Notes: generated by a model not told the origin, from the letters alone. Shown: positions 37,409 through 47,565, numbered from the stretch's first letter. The stretch is 64,000 nucleotides of DNA from Aestuariibacter sp. A3R04 (GCF_018860805.1 NZ_JAHKQR010000003.1:62001-126000); one strand, 5' to 3'. Numbers and translations: made by a program.

Positions 37409-39286
37409 TTAAAAATACAGTTTCACACTGGCCACCCATTCCCGCCCTCTGGCATAAGGTGCCAGATCATCTCTGGAAACCACATAATACGCATCTGTCA
37501 CATTGCGAAAATGGACAGATAATTTGGTATTGGTAGCCACATCATGGCTGTAGCCCACATCAATGCGATTTACTGATTCAGTGGGGAGTTCGCCATCGAC
37601 TTGTTCGTGGGATGATGCGCGTTGCATAACCGCAAGATAACCATTTCCACGCGGAAAGAAAAGGGATAGGGCGGCACGGTGCTGACTTGGTGGAATATCT
37701 GCTACCGGCTGTCTGTTGTTATCCTCGCCACTTATCCATTGTCCGCTGAGAGATAATTCGCCGCTAAACCCTGCCAGTATAAAGCGCTGTTTTAATTGAT
37801 AGTTAACGCCGTTGATGTTGGCAGCTTCCAAAGCCTGATATTGGCGAATCGTGTCACTGACCGCAAGCCTTTCGATGTAGTCCACAATATTTTGATGGAA
37901 GTATGACAGGCTGAATCGGGTAGATGGGGTAGTATAAAGCAAAGAAAGGTCAATATTTCTTGCCTTTTCGGTGGGGAGGTTGGCATCGCCGAATACCTCG
38001 CCTCTGGGGGTTGAACCGGCGTAATAGCGCTCGGTTAAACTGGGTACGCGATACGCGTGGCTCAAATAGCCGGTTAACGCCCAATGCTGGGAAAGGGAAT
38101 ACTGATAACCGATGAACCCGCTGAGGTTGGCGTCTTTTTGCGACTGATCTTCAAGCCGGTTACTTTGGTAGGTCACGGCAACACGTGTCCCGGCTGCCCA
38201 TGTCCCTTTTATTGTCGTTCGAGAGTAGTCCAGAGCCACATACATATCCACCTGTTCGGCATCCATGGTACGCTGCTCAGTCACGAGGATATGTTGCTCA
38301 TCCATTTCCAGTTCATCGGCGCTTACATTAAGACGGCTGTCGAGGCCTGTACGCCACTGTAATGAACCGCCGATGAGATCCTTGGTATCACTCAGATGGA
38401 AGCCAGAACTGACAGCGTTATTTTCTACCTCGTTAGTTCTTACTCCGGGACGCTGCGTTAGTGTTGTGGTGTGGGCGCTGTGAGCATAGATGGTGAGGTT
38501 TTGCCATCCAAACACGGCTTTCGCTAATAAGTGGTCGTTGTCAGGGTAGCGGGTAAATTGCTCTGAAACTGGGTGTGCGCTGGCTTTAGCAACATTGTTG
38601 GCGGTGGAATAGAGCACCAGCGCATCGCGCACCATGCCTTGCTGATTTCGCTGTCGCGCCATCAGGCTGTGAACTTCAAAGCCATCGTACAATGGCTCGC
38701 CGCGGCCATTTGAACTGCTATTGGCGTGACGGTGATTGAGCGCCCAGCTTACGTGGTGTTCAGGGTCACTTCCCGCAAGCGTAACTTCACGGTAATCGTT
38801 ATTACTGCCATAAGACATGTCCATGGTGGTTTGGACGGGATTGAATAAAGAAAAGTCAATGCCGCCACCGATAGCACCGGAACCCAGTTGCGTAGAGGCT
38901 GCGCCGTAAACGAGCTGGGCTTTATCCATCATAGAAGGAGCAAGAAATTCAGCTGCAGAACCTGCTCGCCGATCGGTGTGAATGGGCACGCCTTCCACCA
39001 GGGTTTGAATACGCCAGCGAGCAAAACCGCGAATATTGTAGGTTTGGAATAGGCCGCCTTGTCCGTTTGTGGAAATGGCGGAAGCGCCTGCTACCAGATT
39101 GGTGAGACTGTCGGTACTGAAATGTGTGTCGTCAGCAATGTCGTATTTGGGAAGAATTTTTGCTGCGGCGTTAAGCGTCCCCGGCGCCTTTTCGATTACC
39201 TCTACGCGCAGTGCTTTCTCCCACTCATCGGCAGCGAGTGCGCAAAACGGAAAGAGGGAGAGCATGAAAAACGGAAATCTGAGCAT
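37409..39286 (-). CDS. TonB-dependent outer membrane receptor, probable metal (zinc) uptake
   Basis: A TonB-dependent receptor of 625 residues from the ATG at 39286, where the signal peptide begins (LRFPFFMLSLFPFCALA); the frame is open to 39370. The plug has the segment GGLFQTYNIRGFARWRIQTLVEGVPIHTDRR and YGAASTQLGSGAIGGGIDF; the barrel ends in WVASVKLYF. A Zur-like box lies upstream of the gene, a PepSY protein downstream and the cobW-family gene beyond. These neighbours suggest zinc or a zinc-chelate as cargo; iron or copper chelates remain possible, since the extracellular loops show no long His run. Confidence 0.83.
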   Translation of the reverse strand: MLRFPFFMLSLFPFCALAADEWEKALRVEVIEKAPGTLNAAAKILPKYDIADDTHFSTDSLTNLVAGASAISTNGQGGLFQTYNIRGFARWRIQTLVEGVPIHTDRRAGSAAEFLAPSMMDKAQLVYGAASTQLGSGAIGGGIDFSLFNPVQTTMDMSYGSNNDYREVTLAGSDPEHHVSWALNHRHANSSSNGRGEPLYDGFEVHSLMARQRNQQGMVRDALVLYSTANNVAKASAHPVSEQFTRYPDNDHLLAKAVFGWQNLTIYAHSAHTTTLTQRPGVRTNEVENNAVSSGFHLSDTKDLIGGSLQWRTGLDSRLNVSADELEMDEQHILVTEQRTMDAEQVDMYVALDYSRTTIKGTWAAGTRVAVTYQSNRLEDQSQKDANLSGFIGYQYSLSQHWALTGYLSHAYRVPSLTERYYAGSTPRGEVFGDANLPTEKARNIDLSLLYTTPSTRFSLSYFHQNIVDYIERLAVSDTIRQYQALEAANINGVNYQLKQRFILAGFSGELSLSGQWISGEDNNRQPVADIPPSQHRAALSLFFPRGNGYLAVMQRASSHEQVDGELPTESVNRIDVGYSHDVATNTKLSVHFRNVTDAYYVVSRDDLAPYARGREWVASVKLYF

Positions 39287-39434
39287 AGAAAAAACGATGT
39301 GAAAACGCAGAAGTATTGCAAAACCATGACACATTCTAAACAGATTAGTGACGCGATAGCCGGAGTTCAACGCACGGTAAGGTCAGTCAGCGTGTGCTTG
39401 TTGCAGTATTAACATTTTATAAATAATTTTTAAA

Positions 39435-39449
39435 GTGACATTATAACAA
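39435..39449. promoter_or_regulatory. Zur-like operator between the TonB receptor and BNR-protein genes
   Basis: Read on the minus strand the site is TTGTTATAATGTCAC, which agrees with the box at 36709-36723 at 13 of 15 positions. It lies in the shared region of the divergent receptor gene and the BNR-repeat gene (35 bases before its ATG), so it could control either or both. Confidence 0.55.
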
Positions 39450-39484
39450 TTAGCTATAATTACAACGACTACCCAGGGAACCTA

Positions 39485-42400
39485 ATGAACATTTTCAAGA
39501 AATCATTGCTGGTGACAACACTGTTTGTTGCCGGTATAAGTGCTGTTGCGTCGAAAGAAGCTGACGAACAGGGTATTTTCAACAGTAATACATTTAAGGC
39601 TATGTCATTTCGCAGTATTGGTCCGGCGTACATGTCTGGCCGTATTGCAGATATCGCTGTCGATCAAAACAACCCCTCCACCTGGTACACGGCTGTAGGT
39701 TCAGGTGGCGTGTGGAAAACCACCAACGCTGGTACAACCTGGACACCTTTGTTTGATAGCCAAGCTGTCTACTCCACCGGGGATGTCACCATAGACCCCA
39801 GCAACTCTGACATTATTTGGGTGGGGACCGGAGAAAATAACGGCGGTCGTCACATCAGTTTTGGCGACGGTGTTTATAAGTCCGTAGATGGCGGTAAAAC
39901 CTGGAAAAACATGGGCTTGAAAAAGTCTGAGCGCATTTCTGATATTGTCATTCATCCACAAAACTCTGATGTTGTGTGGGTGTCAGTTCAAGGCGCGTTA
40001 TGGTCTAAAGGTGGTGAGCGAGGTTTGTACAAAACCACTGATGGGGGCGAAACGTGGAAGCAGGTACTCAAACCGGCAGACGAATGGACCGGGGTTACAT
40101 CATTACTCATCGATCCAAGAAACCCAGACAAACTCTACGCGGCAACCTGGTCTCGACAGCGTAAAATCGGCACCTATGTGGGCACTGGTCCGGGAGCAGG
40201 GATACATACGTCTGACGATGGCGGAGAATCCTGGACAGAGCTCAAAACCGGTTTGCCTGAAGGCAACATGGGCAAAATTGGTATGGCGATCTCACCCGTG
40301 AAGCCTGATGTGATTTACGCGACTATCGAGACTGATAATCGCAAAGGTGGTTTTTATCGCTCTGAAAATCGCGGTGCTAGCTGGGAGAGAATGTCCGATG
40401 AAGTAGGTGCCGGAACAGGGCCCCATTACTATCAGGAGATTTTTGCAGACCAACACCAGTTTGACCGTGTCTACATTGCCAGCAATAACAGCAAAGTATC
40501 TGACGATGGAGGTAAAACCTGGACTAACATCAGTACCGAACGCAAGCATGTGGACGACCACGCCATGGCGTTCCATCCTACTGACCCCGATTTTGTGTTG
40601 ATGGGCTCCGATGGCGGTATTTACCTGTCTCATGATCGCATGGCCACCTGGCGATTCATGGCCAATCTGCCTTTGACCCAATTTTATAAAATAGCGGTGG
40701 ACGACAGCGAGCCGTTCTACATGATTTACGGCGGCACGCAGGATAACTCCACGCAGGGCGGACCTTCACAAACCGACCGCGCTGAAGGTATCAAGAATAA
40801 AGATTGGTTCTTAACGTTAGGAGGCGACGGCCATCAACCCGCCATAGAGCCAGGGAACCCAGACATCATGTATTCCCAATGGCAGCAGGGGAACCTTACC
40901 CGTCGCGATATGAAAACCAAGGAAATTGTCTACATCAGACCACAGCCGCTACCGGGCGACCCGGCGGAGCGATTTAATTGGGACGCGCCAATTAATGTAT
41001 CTGCCCACGATCCCAAGCGTTTGTATTTCGCTTCTCAGCGTGTATGGCGCTCCGATGATCGCGGCGACAGCTGGACGCCGGTATCCGGTGACCTAACGCG
41101 CAATGGTAACCGAATGCACCAAACACTTATGGGACGGACCTGGTCTGTGGAAGCAGGGTGGGATTTATACGCCATGACTGAGTTCCACACCATTGCCAAT
41201 TTTGCCGAAAGCCCGGTTGATGAAAATATCATGTGGGTGGGTACCGATGACGGCTTAATTCAGGTCACAACCGACGGCGGCAAAAACTGGAAGAAAATTG
41301 AACTCGATGACATCAAAGGCATTCCTGAAAACGCCTACGTAAATGACATTCGCGCGGACTTATTTGACCCTAACACCGTTTATGTGGCGCTGGATAACCA
41401 CAAAGAAGGCGATTTTAAACCGTATCTTATTAAGTCGACAAATCTGGGCAAAAAGTGGACGTCACTGGCTGATACCTTGCCTGAAAAACACCTCGTGTGG
41501 CGAATTGTACAAGACCATAAAAATAAAAACCTGATGTTTATCGGGACTGAGTTTGGTGTGTTTTTCACCGTGAACGGCGGTAAAAAATGGGTGGAACTGG
41601 ATGGCGGTATTCCCACTATTTCAACACGAGATGTGCAACTTCAACGCCGGGAAGATGACCTTGTCGTAGGCACATTCGGCCGTGGTATTTACATTTTAGA
41701 TGACTACAGTCCCCTGCGAACACTGACTGAAAAAGCGTTGGAAGAAGAGGTATTGTTCTTTGCCCCAAGTGTGCCTGTGAAGTGGTTCAGTCTGGATACT
41801 AATCACAGTGACGGTGACGGCAATGACGCCTTTGCTGCCGCTAATCCTGAACACGGTGCCACTTTTACTTACTACCTTAAAGACAGCCTGTTAACAGACA
41901 AAGAAAAGCGTCAGCAAGCTGAGAAAGAGATGGTAAAAGAGAAAAAATATCCCAAATATCCATCGTGGGAGCAGGTTGAGGAAGAAAATTTACAACCTAA
42001 GCCATCTGTGTATATCGAGGTAACAGACACTCAGGGCAATGTGATCAAGCGGGTAGAGGGTAAAACAACGAAAGGGTTGCATCGCATTACCTGGGACATG
42101 ACTTTTGCACCACAAAGCGCCATTACTAAACTTGAAGAGGGAAGGCGAGGTGGACGCGGCCCCATGGTACCAGCTGGAAGTTACAAGGCCGCGCTGTTTA
42201 AACGGGAGAACGGCGTCATTACACAAATGGCTGCGCCAGTTGATGTAGCACTTGAGGCAATTTATGAACCGGCACTGACAGGGCCGTCTTCTGAGGAAGC
42301 ACAAGCATTTGCGAAAAAACTCATGGCAACTGACAGGCAGTTCTCTTCTTTGGAAGCTGTGTTTGACTCTTTGCAGGAGAGTGTAAGCCTGGTGCGTAAA

Positions 42401-42748
42401 GCCATTGATAGAACGCCCGGAGATATTCGCGAACTGGAAACGCAGTACGCAGCCCTGACGGCTGAGATGAATGAGATTGAACACCTGTTGTACGGTCTGG
42501 AATCTCGTGAACGCATGGGGATAAAACCAGCCAATGTAGCCAGTCGTTTGGGATATGCGATGTCGGCGTTCTGGTCATCTTATGGTCCTACTGCGCAGCA
42601 TAAACAACAGCTGGGTTACACATTAGATGGCATAGAAGATGCGGGTAAACGCGTTCAGGCGCTTCAGGACGACAAGGTTCCTGCGTTGCAAAACGCAATC
42701 ATTGAGGCTGATGGTCCATGGACCAAAGGTGCAGATATGATTCTGTAG
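39485..42748 (+). CDS. Large exported BNR/Asp-box (sortilin-like) beta-propeller protein
   Basis: A 1087-residue exported protein with a signal peptide (residues 1-22). Residues about 30-760 hold at least nine Asp-box motifs of the S-x-D-x-G-x-x-W type, such as SVDGGKTWK, TTDGGETWK, SDDGGESWT, SDDGGKTWT, SDDRGDSWT and TTDGGKNWK, making one or two beta-propellers of the Vps10/sortilin kind. The C-terminal 300 residues include an Ig-like segment (VIKRVEGKTTKGLHRITWDM) and a helical bundle. Homologues are widespread in marine Proteobacteria and Bacteroidetes and are annotated as glycosyl hydrolases only because of the propeller. I see no catalytic site. The function is unknown; a Zur-like box lies just upstream. 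Confidence 0.75.
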   Translation: MNIFKKSLLVTTLFVAGISAVASKEADEQGIFNSNTFKAMSFRSIGPAYMSGRIADIAVDQNNPSTWYTAVGSGGVWKTTNAGTTWTPLFDSQAVYSTGDVTIDPSNSDIIWVGTGENNGGRHISFGDGVYKSVDGGKTWKNMGLKKSERISDIVIHPQNSDVVWVSVQGALWSKGGERGLYKTTDGGETWKQVLKPADEWTGVTSLLIDPRNPDKLYAATWSRQRKIGTYVGTGPGAGIHTSDDGGESWTELKTGLPEGNMGKIGMAISPVKPDVIYATIETDNRKGGFYRSENRGASWERMSDEVGAGTGPHYYQEIFADQHQFDRVYIASNNSKVSDDGGKTWTNISTERKHVDDHAMAFHPTDPDFVLMGSDGGIYLSHDRMATWRFMANLPLTQFYKIAVDDSEPFYMIYGGTQDNSTQGGPSQTDRAEGIKNKDWFLTLGGDGHQPAIEPGNPDIMYSQWQQGNLTRRDMKTKEIVYIRPQPLPGDPAERFNWDAPINVSAHDPKRLYFASQRVWRSDDRGDSWTPVSGDLTRNGNRMHQTLMGRTWSVEAGWDLYAMTEFHTIANFAESPVDENIMWVGTDDGLIQVTTDGGKNWKKIELDDIKGIPENAYVNDIRADLFDPNTVYVALDNHKEGDFKPYLIKSTNLGKKWTSLADTLPEKHLVWRIVQDHKNKNLMFIGTEFGVFFTVNGGKKWVELDGGIPTISTRDVQLQRREDDLVVGTFGRGIYILDDYSPLRTLTEKALEEEVLFFAPSVPVKWFSLDTNHSDGDGNDAFAAANPEHGATFTYYLKDSLLTDKEKRQQAEKEMVKEKKYPKYPSWEQVEEENLQPKPSVYIEVTDTQGNVIKRVEGKTTKGLHRITWDMTFAPQSAITKLEEGRRGGRGPMVPAGSYKAALFKRENGVITQMAAPVDVALEAIYEPALTGPSSEEAQAFAKKLMATDRQFSSLEAVFDSLQESVSLVRKAIDRTPGDIRELETQYAALTAEMNEIEHLLYGLESRERMGIKPANVASRLGYAMSAFWSSYGPTAQHKQQLGYTLDGIEDAGKRVQALQDDKVPALQNAIIEADGPWTKGADMIL

Positions 42749-42777
42749 ACTGCTGACCTGAGTGATTAAACAAAAAA

Positions 42778-42803
42778 ACGGTGCCAAATTGGCACCGTTT
42801 TTC
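42778..42803. terminator. Bidirectional Rho-independent terminator
   Basis: The hairpin ACGGTGCCAA/TTGGCACCGT is flanked by A7 on the left and T5 on the right, so it can end transcription from both the BNR-protein gene (plus) and the anhydrogalactose operon (minus). Confidence 0.92.
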
Positions 42804-42820
42804 TTTGCATAGTTTATATC

Positions 42821-44272
42821 TTAAAAAGCTTCGTTCATATAAATGGTTTTCTTATCCATGTACTGCTCTAACCCGTACAGACCGTCTTCACCACCCATAC
42901 CGCTCATTTTCCAGCCGTTGTGGAAACCCTGGTGTTGTTCTCCAATACCGCGGTTTACATACACTTCACCCACTTCGAGATCCGCGATGGCCTGGTTGAT
43001 ATTAGTCAGTGAACGCGTGTACAAGTAAGCTGATAAGCCATACTCGCTGTCGTTGCTAAAGGCAATTGCCTGTTCAAGGCTGGACACTTTGGTGATGGGC
43101 AGAATAGGGCCAAAGGTTTCTTCGTGCACCAATGCGTTGTTCTGTGGAACATCACCAAGCACAGTAGGTTCAAACCAATGACCGCCTTCAAAACCTTCTA
43201 CTTTAGCTTCTTTGCCCCCTGTTAGAAGTGTCGCGCCCTGTTTCAGGCCTTCTTCCAGTATGCCTTTGATATTTTGTATCTCGCTGGCGTTAACTTTTGG
43301 GCCCATTTGTGTGGTATCGGCCATAGGATCGCCAACCACAATGTCTTGTACTTTTGGTAGCAGTTTAGCAACAAACTCATCATACACAGACTCATGTACA
43401 TACACTCTTTCTGCACAGGTACAGACCTGACCACAGTTGGCAAAACGTGTATCTACCAAGTCACTTGCCGCTTTATCGAGATCAGCATCGTCCATTACGA
43501 TAAAGGGCGCTTTACCGCCTAATTCGAGCATCACAGGAATGAGATGTTTACCCGCAGACTGATAAATAAGCTGACCTGCACGCGTACTACCCGTCATGGT
43601 AATGAGTTTGGTAATAGGACTTTCACACAAGTATTTACCCACAGTACTACCGGTACCATTGATGATGTTCAGAACGCCTGCAGGTAATCCCGCTTCAATT
43701 GCAATTTCACCAAGCAGCAAAGTAGCCAGCGGCGTTTCCTGGGTAGGTTTAATGACAATACTGTTGCCGGTAATAAGCGCGGGGCCAATTTTCCGGCCCG
43801 CCAGCGCCAGTGGAAAATTCCAGGCCGTAATACCTACCACCACACCACGGGGAACTTTGTGAATGTATATTTTCTCGTCTTCGTTGTCGGACGGAAATAT
43901 ATCGCCACGGATGGTGAGGGCGTTGTCGCAGGCGTATTCGATGAAAGTCGCTGTTGCACCCACCTCGATTTTAGCCAGAGATAAAAGTTTGCCCTGTTCC
44001 TGAACCAATAAAGTTGCCAGCTCGTCGGTACGTGTACGAATTAGCTGTGCGAAATTTCTCAGCAAGGTTGCACGCTCTCTTGCGGTGCGTTTTGCCCAGC
44101 CTTTTTGTGCAGCGGCAGCAGTTTCCAACGCTAATTGTGCATCGTCTTCACAGCCCGCAGGAATTTCACCGACTGCTTCACCGGTACTGGGATTGGTAAT
44201 GACAATACTATCCGGGGTCTTTGCGTCGACGTATTCGCCGTTGATAAAGTGTTTATTGTTGTATTTAAACAT
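42821..44272 (-). CDS. 3,6-Anhydro-L-galactose dehydrogenase (aldehyde dehydrogenase family)
   Basis: A 483-residue NAD(P)-dependent aldehyde dehydrogenase. The first step of anhydrogalactose use is its oxidation to 3,6-anhydrogalactonate. The general base Glu250 (LELGGKAPF) and nucleophile Cys284 (GQVCTC) are present. The double-Cys segment [22 protein letters not shown] and the C-terminal [16 protein letters not shown] match, as I recall it, the characterised Vibrio sp. EJY3 anhydrogalactose dehydrogenase; E. coli lactaldehyde dehydrogenase AldA is the next closest type. It is the last gene of the operon with the cycloisomerase and lies 3 bases after the SDR gene. Confidence 0.87.
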   Translation of the reverse strand: MFKYNNKHFINGEYVDAKTPDSIVITNPSTGEAVGEIPAGCEDDAQLALETAAAAQKGWAKRTARERATLLRNFAQLIRTRTDELATLLVQEQGKLLSLAKIEVGATATFIEYACDNALTIRGDIFPSDNEDEKIYIHKVPRGVVVGITAWNFPLALAGRKIGPALITGNSIVIKPTQETPLATLLLGEIAIEAGLPAGVLNIINGTGSTVGKYLCESPITKLITMTGSTRAGQLIYQSAGKHLIPVMLELGGKAPFIVMDDADLDKAASDLVDTRFANCGQVCTCAERVYVHESVYDEFVAKLLPKVQDIVVGDPMADTTQMGPKVNASEIQNIKGILEEGLKQGATLLTGGKEAKVEGFEGGHWFEPTVLGDVPQNNALVHEETFGPILPITKVSSLEQAIAFSNDSEYGLSAYLYTRSLTNINQAIADLEVGEVYVNRGIGEQHQGFHNGWKMSGMGGEDGLYGLEQYMDKKTIYMNEAF

Positions 44273-44275
44273 GTC

Positions 44276-45040
44276 TTACCTTCCCATCCAGCCACCGTCA
44301 ACTAATACGGTAGCGCCATTAACATAATCAGAGGCTTTCGAAGCCAAAAATACTGTCGGACCGACAAAATCTTCCGGTTCACCCCAACGACCCTGAGGAA
44401 TGCGAGCTAAAATTGATTCTGCTCGCGCCGGATCGTTGCGCAGTGCTTCTGTATTGTCTGTCGCAATATAGCCGGGTGCAATGGCGTTTACATTCAGGCC
44501 TGAGCCGGCCCATTCGTTGGCCAGTGCTTTAGTCAGTTGTCCAATGGCGCCCTTACTCGCGGCGTAACCGGGAACGGTAATCCCACCCTGAAAAGTCAAC
44601 AAAGAGGCCGTGAAAATAATTTTGCCTTGTTTTCTTGCAAGCATTTGCTTACCAATTTCTCGACTTAAAATGAACTGAGCATTTAAGTTTACTTCAATTA
44701 CCGTGTCCCAGTAATCGTCGCTGTGTTCAGCGGCGGGCGCTCTTAAGATGGTACCAGCGTTGTTCACCAAAATATCAATATTCTGGTGGGCTTCTTTTAC
44801 GTCATGAGTAAAACGGTATACGTCTTCTCTGTTGCTGAAATCACACTGATAGGCGTGAAAGGAACGACCTGCGGCCCGTACTTTCGAGTCAGTTTCAGAA
44901 CCACTTTTAGGTAGCGACGCCGATACACCAATAATATCAGCTCCGGCTTCGGCAAGTCCCACAGCCATCGCTTGACCAATGCCCCTGCTGCAACCAGTGA
45001 CGAGCGCAGTTTTACCGCTCAAATCAAACATTGAACTCAT
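44276..45040 (-). CDS. KduD-like SDR, probable 2,5-diketo-3-deoxy-L-galactonate reductase
   Basis: A 254-residue classical short-chain dehydrogenase. TGCSRGIG is the cofactor loop, NNAG follows, and the active site is Ser (TASLLTFQGG) with YAASK. The sequence LNVNAIAPGYIATDNTEALR and ASDYVNGATVLVDGGW is close to KduD (2-dehydro-3-deoxygluconate 5-dehydrogenase). In the anhydrogalactose pathway described from Pseudoalteromonas, an enzyme of this activity reduces 2,5-diketo-3-deoxygalactonate to KDG. The start at 45040 has a GAGGAA site; 45031 is an alternative. It lies between the Zn-dehydrogenase and the anhydrogalactose dehydrogenase genes. Confidence 0.8.
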   Translation of the reverse strand: MSSMFDLSGKTALVTGCSRGIGQAMAVGLAEAGADIIGVSASLPKSGSETDSKVRAAGRSFHAYQCDFSNREDVYRFTHDVKEAHQNIDILVNNAGTILRAPAAEHSDDYWDTVIEVNLNAQFILSREIGKQMLARKQGKIIFTASLLTFQGGITVPGYAASKGAIGQLTKALANEWAGSGLNVNAIAPGYIATDNTEALRNDPARAESILARIPQGRWGEPEDFVGPTVFLASKASDYVNGATVLVDGGWMGR

Positions 45041-45041
45041 C

Positions 45042-46067
45042 TTATTTTTCCTCATGCAGTGAAACTAGTGCTTTCATACCTGACGGATTGCCGTCCATCG
45101 ACGCAAAGGCATCGCCAATATGATCGATACTATTTACTGAGCTGATAAAAGGAGCGAGATCCAGTTCACCACTGGCGATAAGAGAAATTGCCTGTTCAAA
45201 GTCCTGGTGTTCATAGACGCGGGCACCCAGTAGCTCCAATTCTTTCCAGAAAAATTTAAATAAATCGACCTGTGGTTTTTGAGAGTGAATAGCAACCATA
45301 CAAATACGGCCACGGACGGCGGCAATTTCGGTCATTACATCTACCGCAGGTTGTACGCCAGATACTTCAAAAACGACATCCGCGCCCTTGTTGCCCGTCC
45401 ATTCGTTAACTACGGCATTGATATCTTCATTAACAGGGTCGACAGTTTTTACCCCATTTTTTTCTGCGAACTGACGGCGTGTCTCACTGACCTCTGATAC
45501 CATCACGTTGGCCCCTTTCGCTTTTGCTACCAGGGCAACTAACTGGCCAATTGGGCCGCCACCAATAACAACCACGTCTTCCCCCGCTGTTACTCTGGCG
45601 CGGGATATGTCGTGACAGGCTACGGCTAACGGTTCGACAAGTGCGCCCATTTTAAGAGACACATTAGCGGGTAATTTATGCAAAGTACGCGCTTTCACTG
45701 TCCACGAGCTTTGGAATGCCCCCGGCGTGTCAATACCCATGAACTTCAGATTTTGACAAACGTGGGAGTGTCCGGCATCGCAAGCAGGGCATGCGAGGCA
45801 ATAGTCCAACGGTCTGACAACTACGTGGTCACCAACAGCTACATTGTCAACGCCGTCGCCGACTTCGGCAACGATGCCGGACATTTCATGTCCAATGATT
45901 TGCGGAGGGGACACGCGGGCGTCCATAACGCCGTGGTAAATGTGCATGTCTGTGCCGCAAATACCAACAAAACCAACGTCTAAGCGAACTTCGCCGGCAC
46001 TGGGCTTAATACTTTGCCCTGCCTGAACGTCAAATGACTTGTCTCCAACATAATGAGCTGCAAACAT
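45042..46067 (-). CDS. Zinc alcohol dehydrogenase, probable 2-keto-3-deoxy-L-galactonate 5-dehydrogenase
   Basis: A 341-residue medium-chain dehydrogenase with catalytic-zinc ligands in GICGTDMHIYHG and GHEMSG, four structural-zinc Cys in CLACPACDAGHSHVC, and the Rossmann GGGPIGQLV. It resembles sorbitol/threonine and L-idonate dehydrogenases, which oxidise secondary hydroxyls of sugar acids. In the operon context it should oxidise C5 of 2-keto-3-deoxy-L-galactonate, between the cycloisomerase and the KduD-like reductase. The ATG at 46067 has an AAGGAATC site; the frame to 46169 overlaps the upstream gene only. Confidence 0.82.
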   Translation of the reverse strand: MFAAHYVGDKSFDVQAGQSIKPSAGEVRLDVGFVGICGTDMHIYHGVMDARVSPPQIIGHEMSGIVAEVGDGVDNVAVGDHVVVRPLDYCLACPACDAGHSHVCQNLKFMGIDTPGAFQSSWTVKARTLHKLPANVSLKMGALVEPLAVACHDISRARVTAGEDVVVIGGGPIGQLVALVAKAKGANVMVSEVSETRRQFAEKNGVKTVDPVNEDINAVVNEWTGNKGADVVFEVSGVQPAVDVMTEIAAVRGRICMVAIHSQKPQVDLFKFFWKELELLGARVYEHQDFEQAISLIASGELDLAPFISSVNSIDHIGDAFASMDGNPSGMKALVSLHEEK

Positions 46068-46077
46068 AAAAGATTCC

Positions 46078-47211
46078 TTACATAATGAGATGTGGGGCGA
46101 GTTTTGCGTCGTCAAAAATAACGCCGGTTCCAACCACGTCCGGTGCAACCGCGTTCCCCTGATCATCAAGGGTCACGGGGTATTTGGTGTACGCGTCGAT
46201 GGGAAAGGAGTGGTACTCCATCATTCCGGCATTGGGTTGTGAGGACATCAGCGAAACGTGTAGTTCCTGCATGCCGTGACTGCAAACTTTCAGATTATTA
46301 ATATGTGCCAGTGAGGCGACCTTTAACCAACCGGTTATTCCACCAATATTAGAAGCATCCGGTTGTAAATAAGACAGTTTTGACTGGTTCACTGCGTAAC
46401 CAAATTCATACACTGTGTGTAAATTTTCGCCCATGGCCAACGGAATGCTGGTGGCACAGGCTATGCGCGCATAACTTTGATAATCATCGGGTATAGTCGG
46501 CTCTTCAAACCAGTGAATGTCGTAGCGTTCAATGGCATTGGCGAATCGAATGGCCTGTTCAGGTGACATGGAATAGTTCGCATCAACCATAAAAGTGATA
46601 TCATCGCCGATGGCTTTGCGCACGGCGGCTACCCGGGCTATGTCTTCGCTCATTGTGGGTTTGCCAACCTTAATTTTCACCGCCTTAAAGCCTTTAGCTA
46701 GATAGCCTTCGATATTTTCAATTAGTCTGGTGAGATCAAAATTGAGGTCAATTCCGCCTGCATAACACGGGGTGCGATCTGAGCAGCCTCCGGCGAGCCG
46801 CCATAGGGGTTGGTTAATTCGCTTGCAGCGAATATCCCAAAGTGCAATATCCACTGCAGAAATAGCAAAGCTTACCAAGCCACCTCTTCCTACATAATGA
46901 AGGTGATATTGCATTTCTTCCCAGATAGCTTCGATACAGTCGGCATTTTTCTGGTTCAGAAAAGGGGTCAGGTCGTGTTTTATGAGGCTATATATGGCTT
47001 GACCGCCTTTTCCTCCGGTATATGTATACCCTGTGCCGGTAGTGCCATCCGCGCAGGTGATTGTGCAAGTAATCAGCTCGAAGTGAGTGTGATCACCGTG
47101 TTTCGCATCGCTCAACACTTCAGGAAGAGGAACAAGATAGTAATTAACGCTTACATCTTTTATCGCACTTGCTGTAAGCATTGTTGTTGCACTTATAGGG
47201 ATCGCTGACAC
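46078..47211 (-). CDS. 3,6-Anhydro-L-galactonate cycloisomerase (enolase superfamily)
   Basis: A 377-residue enolase-superfamily enzyme. It converts 3,6-anhydrogalactonate to 2-keto-3-deoxy-L-galactonate. The KxK motif (VKIKVGK), metal ligands (Asp in DANYS, Glu in FEEPTIPDD, Glu in MGENLH) and the catalytic-His region [12 protein letters not shown] are all present. The segments LSDAKHGDH and [12 protein letters not shown], as I recall them, are near-identical to the characterised Vibrio sp. EJY3 cycloisomerase, which makes this call firm. The start is GTG at 47211 with AAGGA 7 bases upstream; ATG at 47181 is the alternative. It opens the four-gene operon and has a palindromic operator in its promoter. 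Confidence 0.9.
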   Translation of the reverse strand: MSAIPISATTMLTASAIKDVSVNYYLVPLPEVLSDAKHGDHTHFELITCTITCADGTTGTGYTYTGGKGGQAIYSLIKHDLTPFLNQKNADCIEAIWEEMQYHLHYVGRGGLVSFAISAVDIALWDIRCKRINQPLWRLAGGCSDRTPCYAGGIDLNFDLTRLIENIEGYLAKGFKAVKIKVGKPTMSEDIARVAAVRKAIGDDITFMVDANYSMSPEQAIRFANAIERYDIHWFEEPTIPDDYQSYARIACATSIPLAMGENLHTVYEFGYAVNQSKLSYLQPDASNIGGITGWLKVASLAHINNLKVCSHGMQELHVSLMSSQPNAGMMEYHSFPIDAYTKYPVTLDDQGNAVAPDVVGTGVIFDDAKLAPHLIM

Positions 47212-47242
47212 ATTCGCATCCTTCTATGTTACCAATAACTTG

Positions 47243-47270
47243 ATTGTACATTGTTAACAATTAATAGCAA
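47243..47270 (-). promoter_or_regulatory. Promoter with operator in the spacer, anhydrogalactose operon
   Basis: Read on the minus strand: -35 TTGCTA (47270-47265), 16-base spacer, -10 TACAAT (47248-47243). The perfect 12-base palindrome ATTGTTAACAAT (47250-47261) fills most of the spacer, a position expected to block RNA polymerase when a repressor binds. Confidence 0.7.
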
Positions 47271-47438
47271 ACTTTTATGCGATATGGAAATGTTATATTT
47301 GTGTAAAATGTTAATGTTGCTATCTGGTTTAGCTGAAGTAAGGGGGGCAGGGATAACGAAAGGCTAGTTAAGTTGTTATTATTAATGTTTTTTTGTTTTT
47401 CTCATGGATATATTTTACTAATAAAGTGTATATTGATA
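47271..47438. other. AT-rich region between divergent agar operons
   Basis: No gene is visible in this part of the 354-base divergent gap (47212-47565). It is AT-rich. The gap is flanked on each side by one copy of the TTGTTAACAA operator. Confidence 0.5.
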
Positions 47439-47482
47439 ATTGTTAACAAAATAATTGACAATGTGTGAAGTGCCTGTATTGT
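47439..47482 (+). promoter_or_regulatory. Operator and promoter of the GH50 agarase operon
   Basis: The operator ATTGTTAACAA (47439-47449) is followed by -35 TTGACA (47455-47460), a 16-base spacer and -10 TATTGT (47477-47482). A shorter palindrome ATTGACAAT (47454-47462) covers the -35 box. Confidence 0.65.
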
Positions 47483-47565
47483 CTTTAACGGTTTTACTAC
47501 TTAAAGCGCCGCAGGAATAAAACGAATTGCACGTTATTTAGTCATAGCTAGTTAGGAGTTTCGAT

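Noticed and set aside
39485..42748. Glycoside hydrolase call for the Asp-box protein
   Set aside because: Asp boxes are structural; no sialidase or other catalytic residues could be found.
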